Positions 1 through 8,139 of a stretch of 64,000 nt of DNA are shown piece after piece. The notes below the pieces were generated by a model that did no database searches, was not told the origin of the DNA, and saw only the letters and a list, made by a program, of their open reading frames with translations. A program made the position numbers and the translations under genes. The stretch is from Pseudodesulfovibrio sp. JC047 (GTDB lineage: Bacteria; Desulfobacterota; Desulfovibrionia; Desulfovibrionales; Desulfovibrionaceae). Location: positions 1 to 64,000 of the forward strand of contig NZ_WUEH01000005.1 in NCBI RefSeq assembly GCF_010468615.1, in the 5' to 3' direction. Each line of letters starts with the position of its first letter. The first letter of the stretch is position 1.

Positions 1-68
1 ACGAAAACACGTTGATCAACAAATGCTTCCACAAACCGATAAACTGATGATATTTTAATCCTAGCCAT
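1..68 (-). CDS. Unknown protein, N-terminal fragment (runs off the window)
   Basis: A leftward reading frame opens with ATG at 68 and stays open to the window edge, giving 22 residues beginning MARIKISSVYRF. A strong AGGAGG ribosome-binding site sits about 5 bases upstream of the ATG, which is why a real gene is proposed from so little sequence. The function cannot be judged. It is divergent from a toxin-antitoxin pair, and a small palindrome lies in the shared upstream region. Confidence 0.55.
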   Translation of the reverse strand, partial: MARIKISSVYRFVEAFVDQRVF

Positions 69-95
69 GTCGGCCTCCTTTGAGCTTCACTTTTA

Positions 96-111
96 CTGGT
101 ATTGTTACCAG
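96..111. promoter_or_regulatory. Palindrome, possible operator
   Basis: CTGGTA-TTGT-TACCAG is a perfect 6-bp-arm inverted repeat, 28 bp upstream of the leftward start at 68. Its position suits an operator for that gene. No regulator is assigned. Confidence 0.35.
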
Positions 112-212
112 ATTAAGCCTTGGAGTGCCGACATGGTATTTTTGTGGTTTTATTTTGTGCATCCCTCTTGCGACGTGACGATGGGGCATGATTCAATATG
201 ATTTTGACATGG

Positions 213-240
213 GTCTATATTCAGTCTATATTTAGTCTGA
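213..240. promoter_or_regulatory. Tandem 11-bp direct repeats upstream of the antitoxin gene
   Basis: GTCTATATTCA (213-223) is followed directly by GTCTATATTTA (224-234) and a partial third unit GTCTGA. The period is about one helical turn, so bound proteins would stack on one DNA face. This suits autoregulation by the antitoxin or the toxin-antitoxin complex, which is known for the Phd/YefM family. The link here is inferred. Confidence 0.4.
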
Positions 241-258
241 CCGATTGAGGAGGATATT

Positions 259-522
259 ATGCAGTTTTCAGAACAGGTGAAGCCGATTAGTTATTTGAAG
301 GCGAATGCCTCAAAAATGTTGAATGATATTGGCGATCAGCAACTTTATGTTATTACCCAGAATGGCGAGGCAAAAGCCGTTTTACAAAGTCTTGAGGAAT
401 ACGAAAGAACACAGGAGACTTTGGCTTTGCTCAAGCTTGTTGCCATGGGTAAGACGGCCATCGAGGACGGTCGGGGGGAAGAGGCTTCGCAGGTCTTTGC
501 CCGTATTCGCGAGGGGCTGTAG
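259..522 (+). CDS. Phd/YefM-family antitoxin
   Basis: An 87-residue protein of the usual size for Phd/YefM antitoxins. The N-terminal half (residues 1-50) has the family's layout: a start leading into KPISYLKANAS, a beta strand reading LYVITQNGEAKAVLQS, then a helix starting LEEYE. This half normally dimerises and binds the operator, while the charged C-terminal helix would wrap the toxin. An AGGAGG site precedes the ATG. The toxin gene starts 4 bp after the stop, so the two are translationally linked. Direct repeats just upstream probably serve autorepression. Confidence 0.88.
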   Translation: MQFSEQVKPISYLKANASKMLNDIGDQQLYVITQNGEAKAVLQSLEEYERTQETLALLKLVAMGKTAIEDGRGEEASQVFARIREGL

Positions 523-525
523 GAC

Positions 526-846
526 ATGAAAGTGATTTTGGCTCCATGTGCTGCCAAAGATATTGAGGAGATTATTCAATTTATCAGGGTGCGCGACTCT
601 CGTGAGGCTGCTATGGAGGTGCTGGGCCGATTGGAACAGACTGTTTTTTCTCTTGTCCATCTTCCGAATCGTGGTTCATGGGTCAGGGAGTTGGAAGCAC
701 TGGGGCTCAAGAGCGTTCGGGAAATTCATTGTTCGCCGTATCGCATTTTGTATGAGGTTCAGGTGGATGAAGTCCATGTCTTTTGCATTGCCGATGAGCG
801 CAGGGATATGGCTTCTTTGCTTGAAAGGAGAATTTTGGGGGCGTGA
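526..846 (+). CDS. RelE/ParE-family toxin
   Basis: A 106-residue protein with the RelE/ParE fold signature: an N-terminal strand MKVILAPCAAKDIEEI, a helical middle with a PNRGSWVRELE turn, then paired strands reading VREIHCSPYRILYEV and VHVFCIADERRDM. The YRILYEV segment is typical of this family. RelE members cleave mRNA on the ribosome and ParE members poison gyrase. The sequence alone does not decide between them. Its location directly behind a Phd/YefM antitoxin makes the pairing firm. Confidence 0.88.
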   Translation: MKVILAPCAAKDIEEIIQFIRVRDSREAAMEVLGRLEQTVFSLVHLPNRGSWVRELEALGLKSVREIHCSPYRILYEVQVDEVHVFCIADERRDMASLLERRILGA

Positions 847-891
847 GGCAATCGACTCGCCCCTTCTTTTTGTGATAAATAGGTTCCCCAT

Positions 892-924
892 CAAAAAGAA
901 GGGACGCTCTTTCGAGCGTCCCTT
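892..924 (-). terminator. Hairpin terminator of the glycerol import operon
   Basis: GGGACGCTC (901-909) and GAGCGTCCC (914-922) form a 9-bp stem with a 4-base loop. Read leftward, the stem is followed by a T-rich run (TTCTTTTTG). It lies 25 bp after the stop of the leftward binding-protein gene. It may also stop transcription from the rightward toxin gene. Confidence 0.75.
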
Positions 925-949
925 GGTTGTTTGGGGGGTAAGTTGTTGA

Positions 950-2677
950 TTATTTGATTTTGCCAGCCTTCCACGCTTCGATGAGTTTGTCGTAATCGAC
1001 GGTTTCACCCTTGGGCTTCTCGTTGTCCAATTTGGCCTTGGGAGAGCCTGGCTTGTTCAACCAGTAGGACTCTTCGCGAGGTTCGTTCAGCTTGGGACCG
1101 CATTCGCCGAGGATGTTTGCTCGTTCGAGCCGCATCAGGATTTTGTCCTGTTCCTTGGCAAGGTTGTCCATGGCTGTGTCAACCGTGACTTCACCAGCCA
1201 CTGCTTCGCCGATGTTCTGCCACCAGAGCTGGGCCAGTTTCGGATAATCGGGGATGTTTGTGCCGGTCGGGGTCCAGGCCACGCGAGCGGGACTTCTGTA
1301 GAATTCCACCAGACCGCCCAATTTCGGGGCGCGTTCGGTGAAGGATTTGTCACGAATGTCTGAATCGCGGAACGGGGTCAGACCAACGTGGGTCTTTTTC
1401 AATGAGGTGGTCTTGCAGACGCAGAATTGGGCAAACAGCCAGGCTGCCTGACGGCGTTTGAGCGGGGTGGATTTCAGCAGGGTCCAGGCACCGCAGTCCT
1501 GATAGCCGAGCTTCTGACCTTCAACCCAATACGGGCCGTGCGGAGACGGGGCCATGCGCCATTTGGGCGTCCCATCTGCGTTGACCACTGGTGTCCCTTC
1601 TTCAACCATGGCAGCGGTGAAGGCGGTGTACCAGAATATCTGCTGGGCAACGTTGCCTTTTGCAAGGCTGGGGAGGGACTGGTAGAAGTCCATGCCCAAG
1701 GCTCCTGGAGGAGCGTATTTACGCAGCCAATCCATGTACTTGCGCAATGCGTACTTGGCGGCGGGACCGTTGGTTGCGCCACCACGGGCAACGGATGAAC
1801 CAACGGGACGGCATCCATCGACACGGATTCCCCATTCATCGACAGGCTTGCCGTTGGGAATACCCTTGTCACCGGCTCCGGCCATGGACAACCATGCATC
1901 CGTGAAACGCCAGCCGAGGTCCGGGGCCTTCTTGCCATAATCCATGTGGCCGTAAATGGCCTTGCCATCGATTTCCCGGACATCTTCACTGAAAAATTCA
2001 GCGATGTCTTCATAGGCCGACCAGTTGACCGGCACACCGAGTTCGTAGCCGTACTTGGCTTTGAAGGCTTTCTTCAGTTCGGGTTTCTGGAACCAGTCAT
2101 ACCGGAACCAGTACAGGTTGGCGAATTGTTGGTCAGGCAGTTGATAGAGTTTGCCATCAGGGCCGGTGGTGAAGGATTTGCCCATGAAGTCGTCGATATC
2201 AAGCGTGGGGAGGGTGACGGACTTTCCTTCTTTCTCCATCCAGTCCGACAGGTTGACCACTTTTCCGGAGCGGAAATGAGTGCCGATGAGGTCGGAGTCA
2301 TTGATATAGGCATCAAAGACGTTTTCGCCTGATTGGAATTGAACCTGGAGTTTTTCGATGACATCACCTTCCTGAATCAGGTCGTGGGTGACCTTGATGC
2401 CGGTGATTTCATAGAACGCCTTGGCGAGTACTTTGGATTCGTACTCATGCGTGGGGATTGTTTCCGAGACAACCTTGATTTCCATGCCCTTGAAGGGAGC
2501 GGCGGCCTTGATGAACCACTCCATTTCCTTCATTTGTTCCGCTTTACTTAAAGTGGATGGTTGGAATTCGTTGTCGATCCATTTCTTGGCAGCCTTGGTG
2601 TCGGCAAATCCGACGCTGGCAAGGCTGAGACATGCTACCGTGAGCACGCCTATCATCACTAAACGCCGCAACTTCAT
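950..2677 (-). CDS. glpV: Glycerol ABC transporter substrate-binding protein
   Basis: A 575-residue periplasmic binding protein with a signal peptide (residues 1-25, positive start, hydrophobic core, ending GFA). The body resembles large carbohydrate/polyol binding proteins, and the size fits GlpV of the GlpSTPQV glycerol importer known from Rhizobium. It would capture glycerol in the periplasm and deliver it to the GlpPQ permease. It is the last gene of the leftward operon and is followed by a terminator. GGAGG lies 5 bases before the ATG. Glycerol is assigned from the operon partners and the adjacent glpR, glpAB and glpK. The binding site was not examined residue by residue. Confidence 0.87.
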   Translation of the reverse strand: MKLRRLVMIGVLTVACLSLASVGFADTKAAKKWIDNEFQPSTLSKAEQMKEMEWFIKAAAPFKGMEIKVVSETIPTHEYESKVLAKAFYEITGIKVTHDLIQEGDVIEKLQVQFQSGENVFDAYINDSDLIGTHFRSGKVVNLSDWMEKEGKSVTLPTLDIDDFMGKSFTTGPDGKLYQLPDQQFANLYWFRYDWFQKPELKKAFKAKYGYELGVPVNWSAYEDIAEFFSEDVREIDGKAIYGHMDYGKKAPDLGWRFTDAWLSMAGAGDKGIPNGKPVDEWGIRVDGCRPVGSSVARGGATNGPAAKYALRKYMDWLRKYAPPGALGMDFYQSLPSLAKGNVAQQIFWYTAFTAAMVEEGTPVVNADGTPKWRMAPSPHGPYWVEGQKLGYQDCGAWTLLKSTPLKRRQAAWLFAQFCVCKTTSLKKTHVGLTPFRDSDIRDKSFTERAPKLGGLVEFYRSPARVAWTPTGTNIPDYPKLAQLWWQNIGEAVAGEVTVDTAMDNLAKEQDKILMRLERANILGECGPKLNEPREESYWLNKPGSPKAKLDNEKPKGETVDYDKLIEAWKAGKIK

Positions 2678-2776
2678 ACGTACCTCCGAATGCTGATTAA
2701 AAAAACACCTCTACCTCAATACCTCTTTGACAACCGTCGTTTTTCAAGACGGGTTGGGTTCAGTCGTGCGTTTGAG

Positions 2777-3055
2777 TTATCCCCACCGCATGACAAGAAT
2801 GAGAAAACAGACCGATATCACCGTTGCAATCCAGACCTTGAAATCGGTCAGTCCAATCCATGATAAATGTATATATGCGCTGCCAAGCAGTCCGATGAAC
2901 AGGCGGTCGCCCCGGGTCGTGGTGAGTGGGAGTATGCCGCGTCTGGGCACGCACGGTGAAACCACTTCCCATATCGTCATCCCGACGAGCATCAGGGCGA
3001 TGACGCAAAAGAATCCCGCTGTGACTGGTGTCCATGCCATCCATTCAAGATTCAT
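2777..3055 (-). CDS. glpU: DUF2160 membrane protein of the glycerol importer
   Basis: A 92-residue protein with about three hydrophobic segments and the DUF2160 signatures MAWTPVTAGFF, TIWEVVSPCVPRRG and GDRLFIGLLGSAYIH. DUF2160 genes sit inside GlpSTPQ-V operons elsewhere, where the gene is called glpU and its role is unclear. The inner ATG at 3055 is preferred because GAGGA lies 7 bases before it. The ATG at 3061 would leave only one base of spacing. The gene follows the glpQ stop by 15 bp. Confidence 0.82.
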   Translation of the reverse strand: MNLEWMAWTPVTAGFFCVIALMLVGMTIWEVVSPCVPRRGILPLTTTRGDRLFIGLLGSAYIHLSWIGLTDFKVWIATVISVCFLILVMRWG

Positions 3056-3070
3056 AGTCATATCCTCGTG

Positions 3071-3874
3071 TTAGACCCGGCCAAGGGCAAATCCCTTGGC
3101 AAGGTGGTTGCGTACAAACCAGATGACCAATGCGCCGGGCACGATGGTCAGGATGCCCGCGGCGGCCAGGAGTCCCCAATCCAGTCCCGTGGCACTGACG
3201 GTGCGTGTCATGGTCGCGGCGATGGGCTTGGCCGCTGTTGTCGTCAGTGTTCGGGCAAACAGGAGTTCCACCCAACTGAACATGAAACAGAAAAACGCGG
3301 TGACGCCGATACCGGCTCGAATCAACGGGATAAAGACCCGCAGGAAAAAGCGGGGGAAACTGTACCCGTCGATAAAGGCTGTTTCGTCAATCTCTCTTGG
3401 CACGCCTGACATGAATCCTTCCAGAATCCAGACCGAAAGCGGAACGTTGAACAGACAGTGCGCCAATGCCACCGCGATATGAGTGTCGATCAGGTTGAAG
3501 GTCGAATAAAGCTGGAAGAAGGGGAGCAGGAAAACCGCAGGTGGGGCCATGCGGTTGGTGAGCAGCCAGAAGAAGACCTGCGAGTCACCGATGAAGTGGT
3601 AGCGGGAAAAGGCATAGGCCGCAGGCAGGGCGACCAGCACGGAAATGACGGTGTTGATGGAAACGTAGATGATTGAATTGAGATAGCCGGAGTACCATGA
3701 AGAATCCGTGAATATCTTCATGTAGTTGGCAAATGTCGGATCGCTCGGATACCAGGCAAACACGCCCATGATATCGGCATTGGTGCGCAGCGACATGTTG
3801 AGCATCCAGTAGATCGGGAGAAACAACAGTGCCAGATAGATGATGAGTCCGATGGTTCGTTTCTTGATTATCAT
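3071..3874 (-). CDS. glpQ: Glycerol ABC transporter permease GlpQ
   Basis: A 267-residue inner-membrane permease of the MalG type with about six membrane segments. The cytoplasmic coupling loop reads EIDETAFIDGYSFPRFFLRVFIPL, the EAA motif that docks on the ATPase. The start ATG at 3874 overlaps the stop of glpP by 4 bp (ATGA), a typical coupled start. A longer open frame reaches 4291, but that part antiparallels glpP and is not coding. It pairs with GlpP to form the channel for glycerol. Confidence 0.9.
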   Translation of the reverse strand: MIIKKRTIGLIIYLALLFLPIYWMLNMSLRTNADIMGVFAWYPSDPTFANYMKIFTDSSWYSGYLNSIIYVSINTVISVLVALPAAYAFSRYHFIGDSQVFFWLLTNRMAPPAVFLLPFFQLYSTFNLIDTHIAVALAHCLFNVPLSVWILEGFMSGVPREIDETAFIDGYSFPRFFLRVFIPLIRAGIGVTAFFCFMFSWVELLFARTLTTTAAKPIAATMTRTVSATGLDWGLLAAAGILTIVPGALVIWFVRNHLAKGFALGRV

Positions 3875-4743
3875 GATTTTTCTCCTGTTCCGACAGCCTG
3901 AAGGACCTGGTAGAACAACCAGCAGAACAACAGGATGATGAGGAAGTAGATCAGTGAGAACGCTGCGGCCGGTCCGAGGTCGAACTGTCCCACGGCGATT
4001 TTGACGAGATAGATGGACAGGAAGGTGGTCGAGTTGCCGGGACCGCCTCCGGTGAGGACAAAGGGTTCGGCATAGATCAGGAAACTGTCCATGAACCGGA
4101 GCAGCAGGGCAATGGTCAGGACACCTCGCATCTTGGGCAGTTGGATGTATCGGAAGACGGCCCAGGATGAAGCCCCGTCGATCTTGGCAGCCTGATAATA
4201 GGCTTCGGGGATGGCCCGGAGTCCGGCATAGGCCAGCAGCACCACAAGCGGCGTCCAGTGCCAGACCTCCATGAGCATCAATGTTGTCCATGCGTCGAAG
4301 GCGTGGGCGGTGTGATCAAACGAAATGCCGCTTTCATTGATGAGATAGCCGAACAATCCGATGTCCGGTCGGGTGAAGATGATCCAGATCGTGCCGATCA
4401 CGTTCCATGGAATCAGCAGGGGGAGAGCGAGAATGACCAGACAGGCGGATGCGGTCCAGCCCTTTTTGGGCATGGTCAGCGCAATGGCTATTCCCAGAGG
4501 CATTTCGATGAGCAGTACCAGACTGGAGAATCCCAGTTGCCGCCACAGGGCGTCATGGAGCCGGACATCTTGCAGGACCTCCTTGAACCATTCGACACCC
4601 ACGAAAAATCGTTGTCCGGGACCGAAAATGTCTTGAACCGAGTAGTTGACAACGGTCATGAGTGGAATGATCGCACTGAAAGCCACGATGATGAAGACCG
4701 GGAGAATGAAAAACCAGGCTTTGTTGTTATTCCATTTGTTCAC
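3871..4743 (-). CDS. glpP: Glycerol ABC transporter permease GlpP
   Basis: A 290-residue permease of the MalF/UgpA type with six predicted membrane segments and an EAA-type loop (IPEAYYQAAKIDGASSWAVF). It begins with GTG at 4743, and GGGAGG lies 5 bases upstream. It starts 12 bp after glpT and overlaps glpQ by 4 bp. Together with GlpQ it forms the membrane channel energised by GlpS and GlpT. Confidence 0.9.
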   Translation of the reverse strand: MNKWNNNKAWFFILPVFIIVAFSAIIPLMTVVNYSVQDIFGPGQRFFVGVEWFKEVLQDVRLHDALWRQLGFSSLVLLIEMPLGIAIALTMPKKGWTASACLVILALPLLIPWNVIGTIWIIFTRPDIGLFGYLINESGISFDHTAHAFDAWTTLMLMEVWHWTPLVVLLAYAGLRAIPEAYYQAAKIDGASSWAVFRYIQLPKMRGVLTIALLLRFMDSFLIYAEPFVLTGGGPGNSTTFLSIYLVKIAVGQFDLGPAAAFSLIYFLIILLFCWLFYQVLQAVGTGEKS

Positions 4744-4755
4744 AGTCGCCTCCCG

Positions 4756-5841
4756 TTATTTTATCAGTCGTTCATCGCAATAGATTTTCGTCTTTTCCGG
4801 CGGGAAGGTCAGCCAGCAGGGTCCATCCGGGACGCTTCGGTTGTCCTTGATTCTGGCCTTGACGTCGTTTTCGCCGAATCGTGCGGTGACAATGCGGCAG
4901 AATCCCTGATCTTCAACCCCTTCGACGTGGGCGGGAATGCCGCCGTCAACGGCTGTTTCGTGGAGTCCGACATACATGGGACGGATGCCTATTTTGAGGG
5001 AGCCGTTTTGGTGGGCGGCCTTTTCTGCGGAGTCCGGAGTCAGGGGAATGGCGACGTCATCGACAAGAGCCATGCCATCCCGCACGGTACATTCAAGGAA
5101 GTTCATGCCCGGGCTGCCGATGAAATATCCCACAAAGGTGTGGTCCGGGTTTTCGAACAGTTCCTCCGGCGTGCCGGTCTGGACGATTTCCCCTTTATAC
5201 ATGACCACGATTTGATCCGCGAAGGTCATGGCTTCCACCTGATCGTGAGTGACGTAGATCATGGTCAGTTTGAATTCCTTGTGGATTTCCTTGAGCTTGC
5301 GACGCAGATCCCATTTGAGGTGTGGATCAATGACCGTGAGTGGCTCGTCAAAGAGAATGGCGGCCACATCGTTTCTGACCAGTCCCCGCCCCAGGGATAT
5401 TTTCTGCTTGGCATCCGCAGACAACCCGGCGGCGCGTTTGTTCAAGTCCTGTGTGAGGTCCAGAGCCGTGGCGATTTCATTGACCCGTTTGGCCACTGTC
5501 GCCTTGGGCACCCCCCTGTTTTTCAGAGGAAATGCGAGATTCTGGAAAACGGTCATGGTGTCGTAAAGCACGGGAAATTGAAAGACCTGGGCAATGTTCC
5601 GTTGCTCCGGCTGCATGGCCGACACATCTTTTCCATCGTAGAGAATGCGTCCGTGTGACGGTTTCAGCAGGCCGGAAATGATGTTGAGCATCGTGGTCTT
5701 GCCACATCCTGACGGACCCAGCAGGGCATACGCGCCACCATCTTCCCAGACCGTATGAATCTTTTTCAATGCGAAGTCGTCTTCACTGACCGGACGTGCG
5801 TGATAGCTGTGCTTGATTTCGTTGAGTTCAATGCGCGCCAT
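4756..5841 (-). CDS. glpT: Glycerol ABC transporter ATP-binding protein GlpT
   Basis: A 361-residue ATPase of the UgpC/MalK type: nucleotide-binding domain at about 1-235, then a C-terminal regulatory (TOBE-like) domain. Walker A is GPSGCGKTT (42-50), Walker B ILFDE (162-166) and the switch histidine is H199 (YVTHDQ). The ABC signature is degenerate: LSADA (140-144) stands where LSGGQ is expected. Its partner GlpS has the intact signature but lacks the switch histidine, so the two make one canonical and one degenerate ATP site. GGGAG lies 5 bases before the ATG. This is the importer component and is unrelated to the antiporter GlpT of E. coli. Confidence 0.88.
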   Translation of the reverse strand: MARIELNEIKHSYHARPVSEDDFALKKIHTVWEDGGAYALLGPSGCGKTTMLNIISGLLKPSHGRILYDGKDVSAMQPEQRNIAQVFQFPVLYDTMTVFQNLAFPLKNRGVPKATVAKRVNEIATALDLTQDLNKRAAGLSADAKQKISLGRGLVRNDVAAILFDEPLTVIDPHLKWDLRRKLKEIHKEFKLTMIYVTHDQVEAMTFADQIVVMYKGEIVQTGTPEELFENPDHTFVGYFIGSPGMNFLECTVRDGMALVDDVAIPLTPDSAEKAAHQNGSLKIGIRPMYVGLHETAVDGGIPAHVEGVEDQGFCRIVTARFGENDVKARIKDNRSVPDGPCWLTFPPEKTKIYCDERLIK

Positions 5842-5853
5842 GAGATCTCCCGG

Positions 5854-6933
5854 TTAGTCTGTCTCAGGCGAGGTCATGCGTTCTCCCGCCTTGTTGAATA
5901 CGTAAAAGGCACTCGGATGGACATGGATGGATACCTGATTCCCGGTTTCATGCGTGTGAACACCATCATCCTGTACCACCAGAGATTCGTCGCCATGCCT
6001 GATGTGAACAAAGGTCTCCGATCCGTTGATTTCCGAGAGGGTGACTTCTCCGGTGACGTGGACATGCTCATCGCTGCCCCTGGTCATGCTGAGTCGGTTT
6101 GAACGGACACCGAAGACGTATGAGTCTTGAGGCAGGTCCCGCATGGCAGAGCCTTTGGGAAAGGTCAGTCCGTTTGTCATGCGAACCGAGTTTTCATCGA
6201 TGAGACCGGTCATGAAGTTGATGGGAGGATCATTGAATATCTCGGCCACCTTGGTGGTCGCGGGGTGCTGGTAGACTTCTGCGGTCGGGCCGACCTGGAG
6301 CACACGCCCTTCGTGCATGACAATGATGTTGCCGCCAAGCATGAGGGCTTCACTTGGTTCCGTGGTGGTATAGACCACGACAGAATCCCGCTTGATGAAG
6401 ATCTTTTGCAATTCGTCGCGAAGTTCTTCACGCAGTTTGTAGTCGAGATTGACGAGAGGTTCATCCAAAAGCAGGAGGTTGACGTTTTTGACCAAAGCGC
6501 GGGCAATGGCCGTTCGTTGTTGCTGTCCGCCCGAAAGCTCTGCGGGAAGCCGGTCGAGCAGATGCTCTATGTGCAGCATGGATGCCGCTTCCATGACGCG
6601 TCTGTCGATTTCGTTTTTTTTCACTCCATGGATTTTCAGGGGTGAGGCGATGTTTTCATAGATGGTTTGGGACGGGTAGTTGATGAATTGCTGATACACC
6701 ATGGCAATGCTGCGTTTGCGGACGGTCACGCCCGTGACATCCTGCCCATCGGCAATCACGGTGCCTGATGTCGGTCGGTCAAGTCCTGCCATGACACGGA
6801 GGAGAGAGGTCTTGCCCGCCAGGGTCCGTCCCAGGACGACATAGCGGGAACCTGATTCGAATTTCAGATTGATTTCGTCGAGATGGACTTCCTGCCCAAC
6901 CAGTTTGTTGACGCCTTTGAGTTGTAAACCCAT
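5854..6933 (-). CDS. glpS: Glycerol ABC transporter ATP-binding protein GlpS
   Basis: A 359-residue ATPase and the first gene of the leftward import operon. Walker A is GRTLAGKTS (35-43), the signature is a perfect LSGGQQQR (133-140) and Walker B is LLLLDE (153-158). The switch histidine is replaced by threonine T191 in VYTTTEPSEA, where VTHDQ is usual. This defect complements the degenerate signature in GlpT. GGGAG precedes the ATG by 8 bases. A palindromic sequence resembling a GlpR operator lies about 80 bp upstream. Confidence 0.88.
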   Translation of the reverse strand: MGLQLKGVNKLVGQEVHLDEINLKFESGSRYVVLGRTLAGKTSLLRVMAGLDRPTSGTVIADGQDVTGVTVRKRSIAMVYQQFINYPSQTIYENIASPLKIHGVKKNEIDRRVMEAASMLHIEHLLDRLPAELSGGQQQRTAIARALVKNVNLLLLDEPLVNLDYKLREELRDELQKIFIKRDSVVVYTTTEPSEALMLGGNIIVMHEGRVLQVGPTAEVYQHPATTKVAEIFNDPPINFMTGLIDENSVRMTNGLTFPKGSAMRDLPQDSYVFGVRSNRLSMTRGSDEHVHVTGEVTLSEINGSETFVHIRHGDESLVVQDDGVHTHETGNQVSIHVHPSAFYVFNKAGERMTSPETD

Positions 6934-7008
6934 GAATCGTACTCCCGGTGGTCTGTTCCGGTCAAAATTACCAGAGTATAGTCACATTGCGACATAACAC
7001 CCTCAGCA

Positions 7009-7028
7009 AATGTTCGCAAGCGAAAACA
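7009..7028. promoter_or_regulatory. Candidate GlpR operator upstream of glpS
   Basis: AATGTTCGCAAGCGAAAACA is an imperfect palindrome (TGTTCGC against GCGAAAACA). It resembles the E. coli GlpR operator with TGTTCG half-sites. It lies between the glpR stop and the glpS start, where a repressor of the import operon would bind. The match was judged by eye only. Confidence 0.4.
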
Positions 7029-7078
7029 CTTTTTTTATGACTCCTGGAGTATCGACTTGGTGATATGAGAACTGGTGT

Positions 7079-7888
7079 CTACTCAGCTACATAGAGTTCG
7101 ACATCGTTGTGCTTTATGATTTCGACGAGTTCGGCTGGTGGGTTCTTGTCGGTGAACATGGCATCCACTTCGCGGATATTGCCGAGTCTGACCATGGCGT
7201 TTCGACCGAATTTCGTGTGATCCGTGACCAGGAAAACCTTGCGGGAGTTCTCGATGATCGACCGGGCGGCCGTGACCTCGCGATAGTCGAAATCAAGGAG
7301 TGTGCCGTCCTGATCCACGCCGCTGATGCCGATGACCCCGTAATCGACCTTGAACTGGCGGATGAAGTCGATGGCGGCCTCACCCACGATGCCGCAATCC
7401 TTGTGACGGACAATGCCGCCAGAGACGATCACTTCAATGCCTTCGTTGACGCTGAGTATCTTGGCAACATTGAGATTATTGGTAATGACACGCAGTGAGT
7501 CGTGATGGACCAGAATCCTGGCAACCTCTTCCGTGGTGGTGCCCATATTGATGAAAAGTGATGATTTGGTGGGAATGTTTTGGGCGACCAGTTTGGCGAT
7601 GATCTGCTTTTCCCGGAGGCAGAGGACCTTTCGATCCGTGTAGTCCATGTTTTCCGTGGTGAGTACGGGACCGGCCCCACCGTGGTGGCGTTGGAGCTGT
7701 CCCTGATCGCTGAGGGTATTGATGTCGCGACGGATGGTCTGGGGAGTGACGTTGAACTTGATGGCCAGAGCGCCGATGGTGATGAACCCCCGCTCTCTGA
7801 CAAGCGCAACGATCTGTTTGTGCCGAAGCTGGACCGAGGCGTGTTTTCCGCTTTTTTCAGGGGAATGTGGTGCATCGTGATCTGACAT
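7079..7888 (-). CDS. glpR: DeoR-family regulator of glycerol metabolism
   Basis: A 269-residue DeoR/GlpR-type protein. The N-terminal winged helix (about 20-75) contains the family's recognition helix VTPQTIRRDINTLSDQG, and the C-terminal DeoR sensor domain binds a phosphorylated sugar or polyol. In GlpR this is glycerol-3-phosphate, which releases repression. The start at 7888 has AGGAAGGA 6 bases upstream. An ATG ten codons earlier (7918) lacks such a site. It lies between the leftward import operon and the rightward glpAB operon, both probable targets. Confidence 0.88.
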   Translation of the reverse strand: MSDHDAPHSPEKSGKHASVQLRHKQIVALVRERGFITIGALAIKFNVTPQTIRRDINTLSDQGQLQRHHGGAGPVLTTENMDYTDRKVLCLREKQIIAKLVAQNIPTKSSLFINMGTTTEEVARILVHHDSLRVITNNLNVAKILSVNEGIEVIVSGGIVRHKDCGIVGEAAIDFIRQFKVDYGVIGISGVDQDGTLLDFDYREVTAARSIIENSRKVFLVTDHTKFGRNAMVRLGNIREVDAMFTDKNPPAELVEIIKHNDVELYVAE

Positions 7889-8049
7889 AATCCTTCCTTC
7901 CGTCTCTGATATGTTCAAATGTGAACGGTAAAAACCGGGGTTCTTTGTTCGAAAATGAAAAAAAATAATGACGCAACCCGTGTTTTTCGGTATATTTGGT
8001 CCGTCTTTTCTTTTTATTGCGTCTAGAATTTTCTTTTTTGTTCATACCA

Positions 8050-8082
8050 TTTTCATTTTTTTGCGACAAGGGAAAATGAAAA
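8050..8082. promoter_or_regulatory. Inverted repeat in the glpR-glpA intergenic region
   Basis: TTTTCATTTT (8050-8059) and AAAATGAAAA (8073-8082) are perfect 10-bp arms around a 13-base spacer. A third copy of the half-site, GAAAATGAAAAAA, occurs at 7951-7963. The spacing and divergent position suit an operator controlling glpR and glpA. The regulator is presumably GlpR itself, but this is inferred. Confidence 0.4.
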
Positions 8083-8139
8083 AAGGGTGTTTGAACAAAG
8101 AATCTGTGGTGTTTGCAGGCGGACGTTCAGGAGTTTTTC

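Noticed and set aside
3875-4291. N-terminal extension of glpQ
   Set aside because: The extension lies out of frame over glpP and contains no transporter-like sequence. The coupled ATGA start at 3874 is better.
4258-5658. 466-codon rightward open frame
   Set aside because: It is antisense to glpP and glpT, which have complete ABC transporter motifs.
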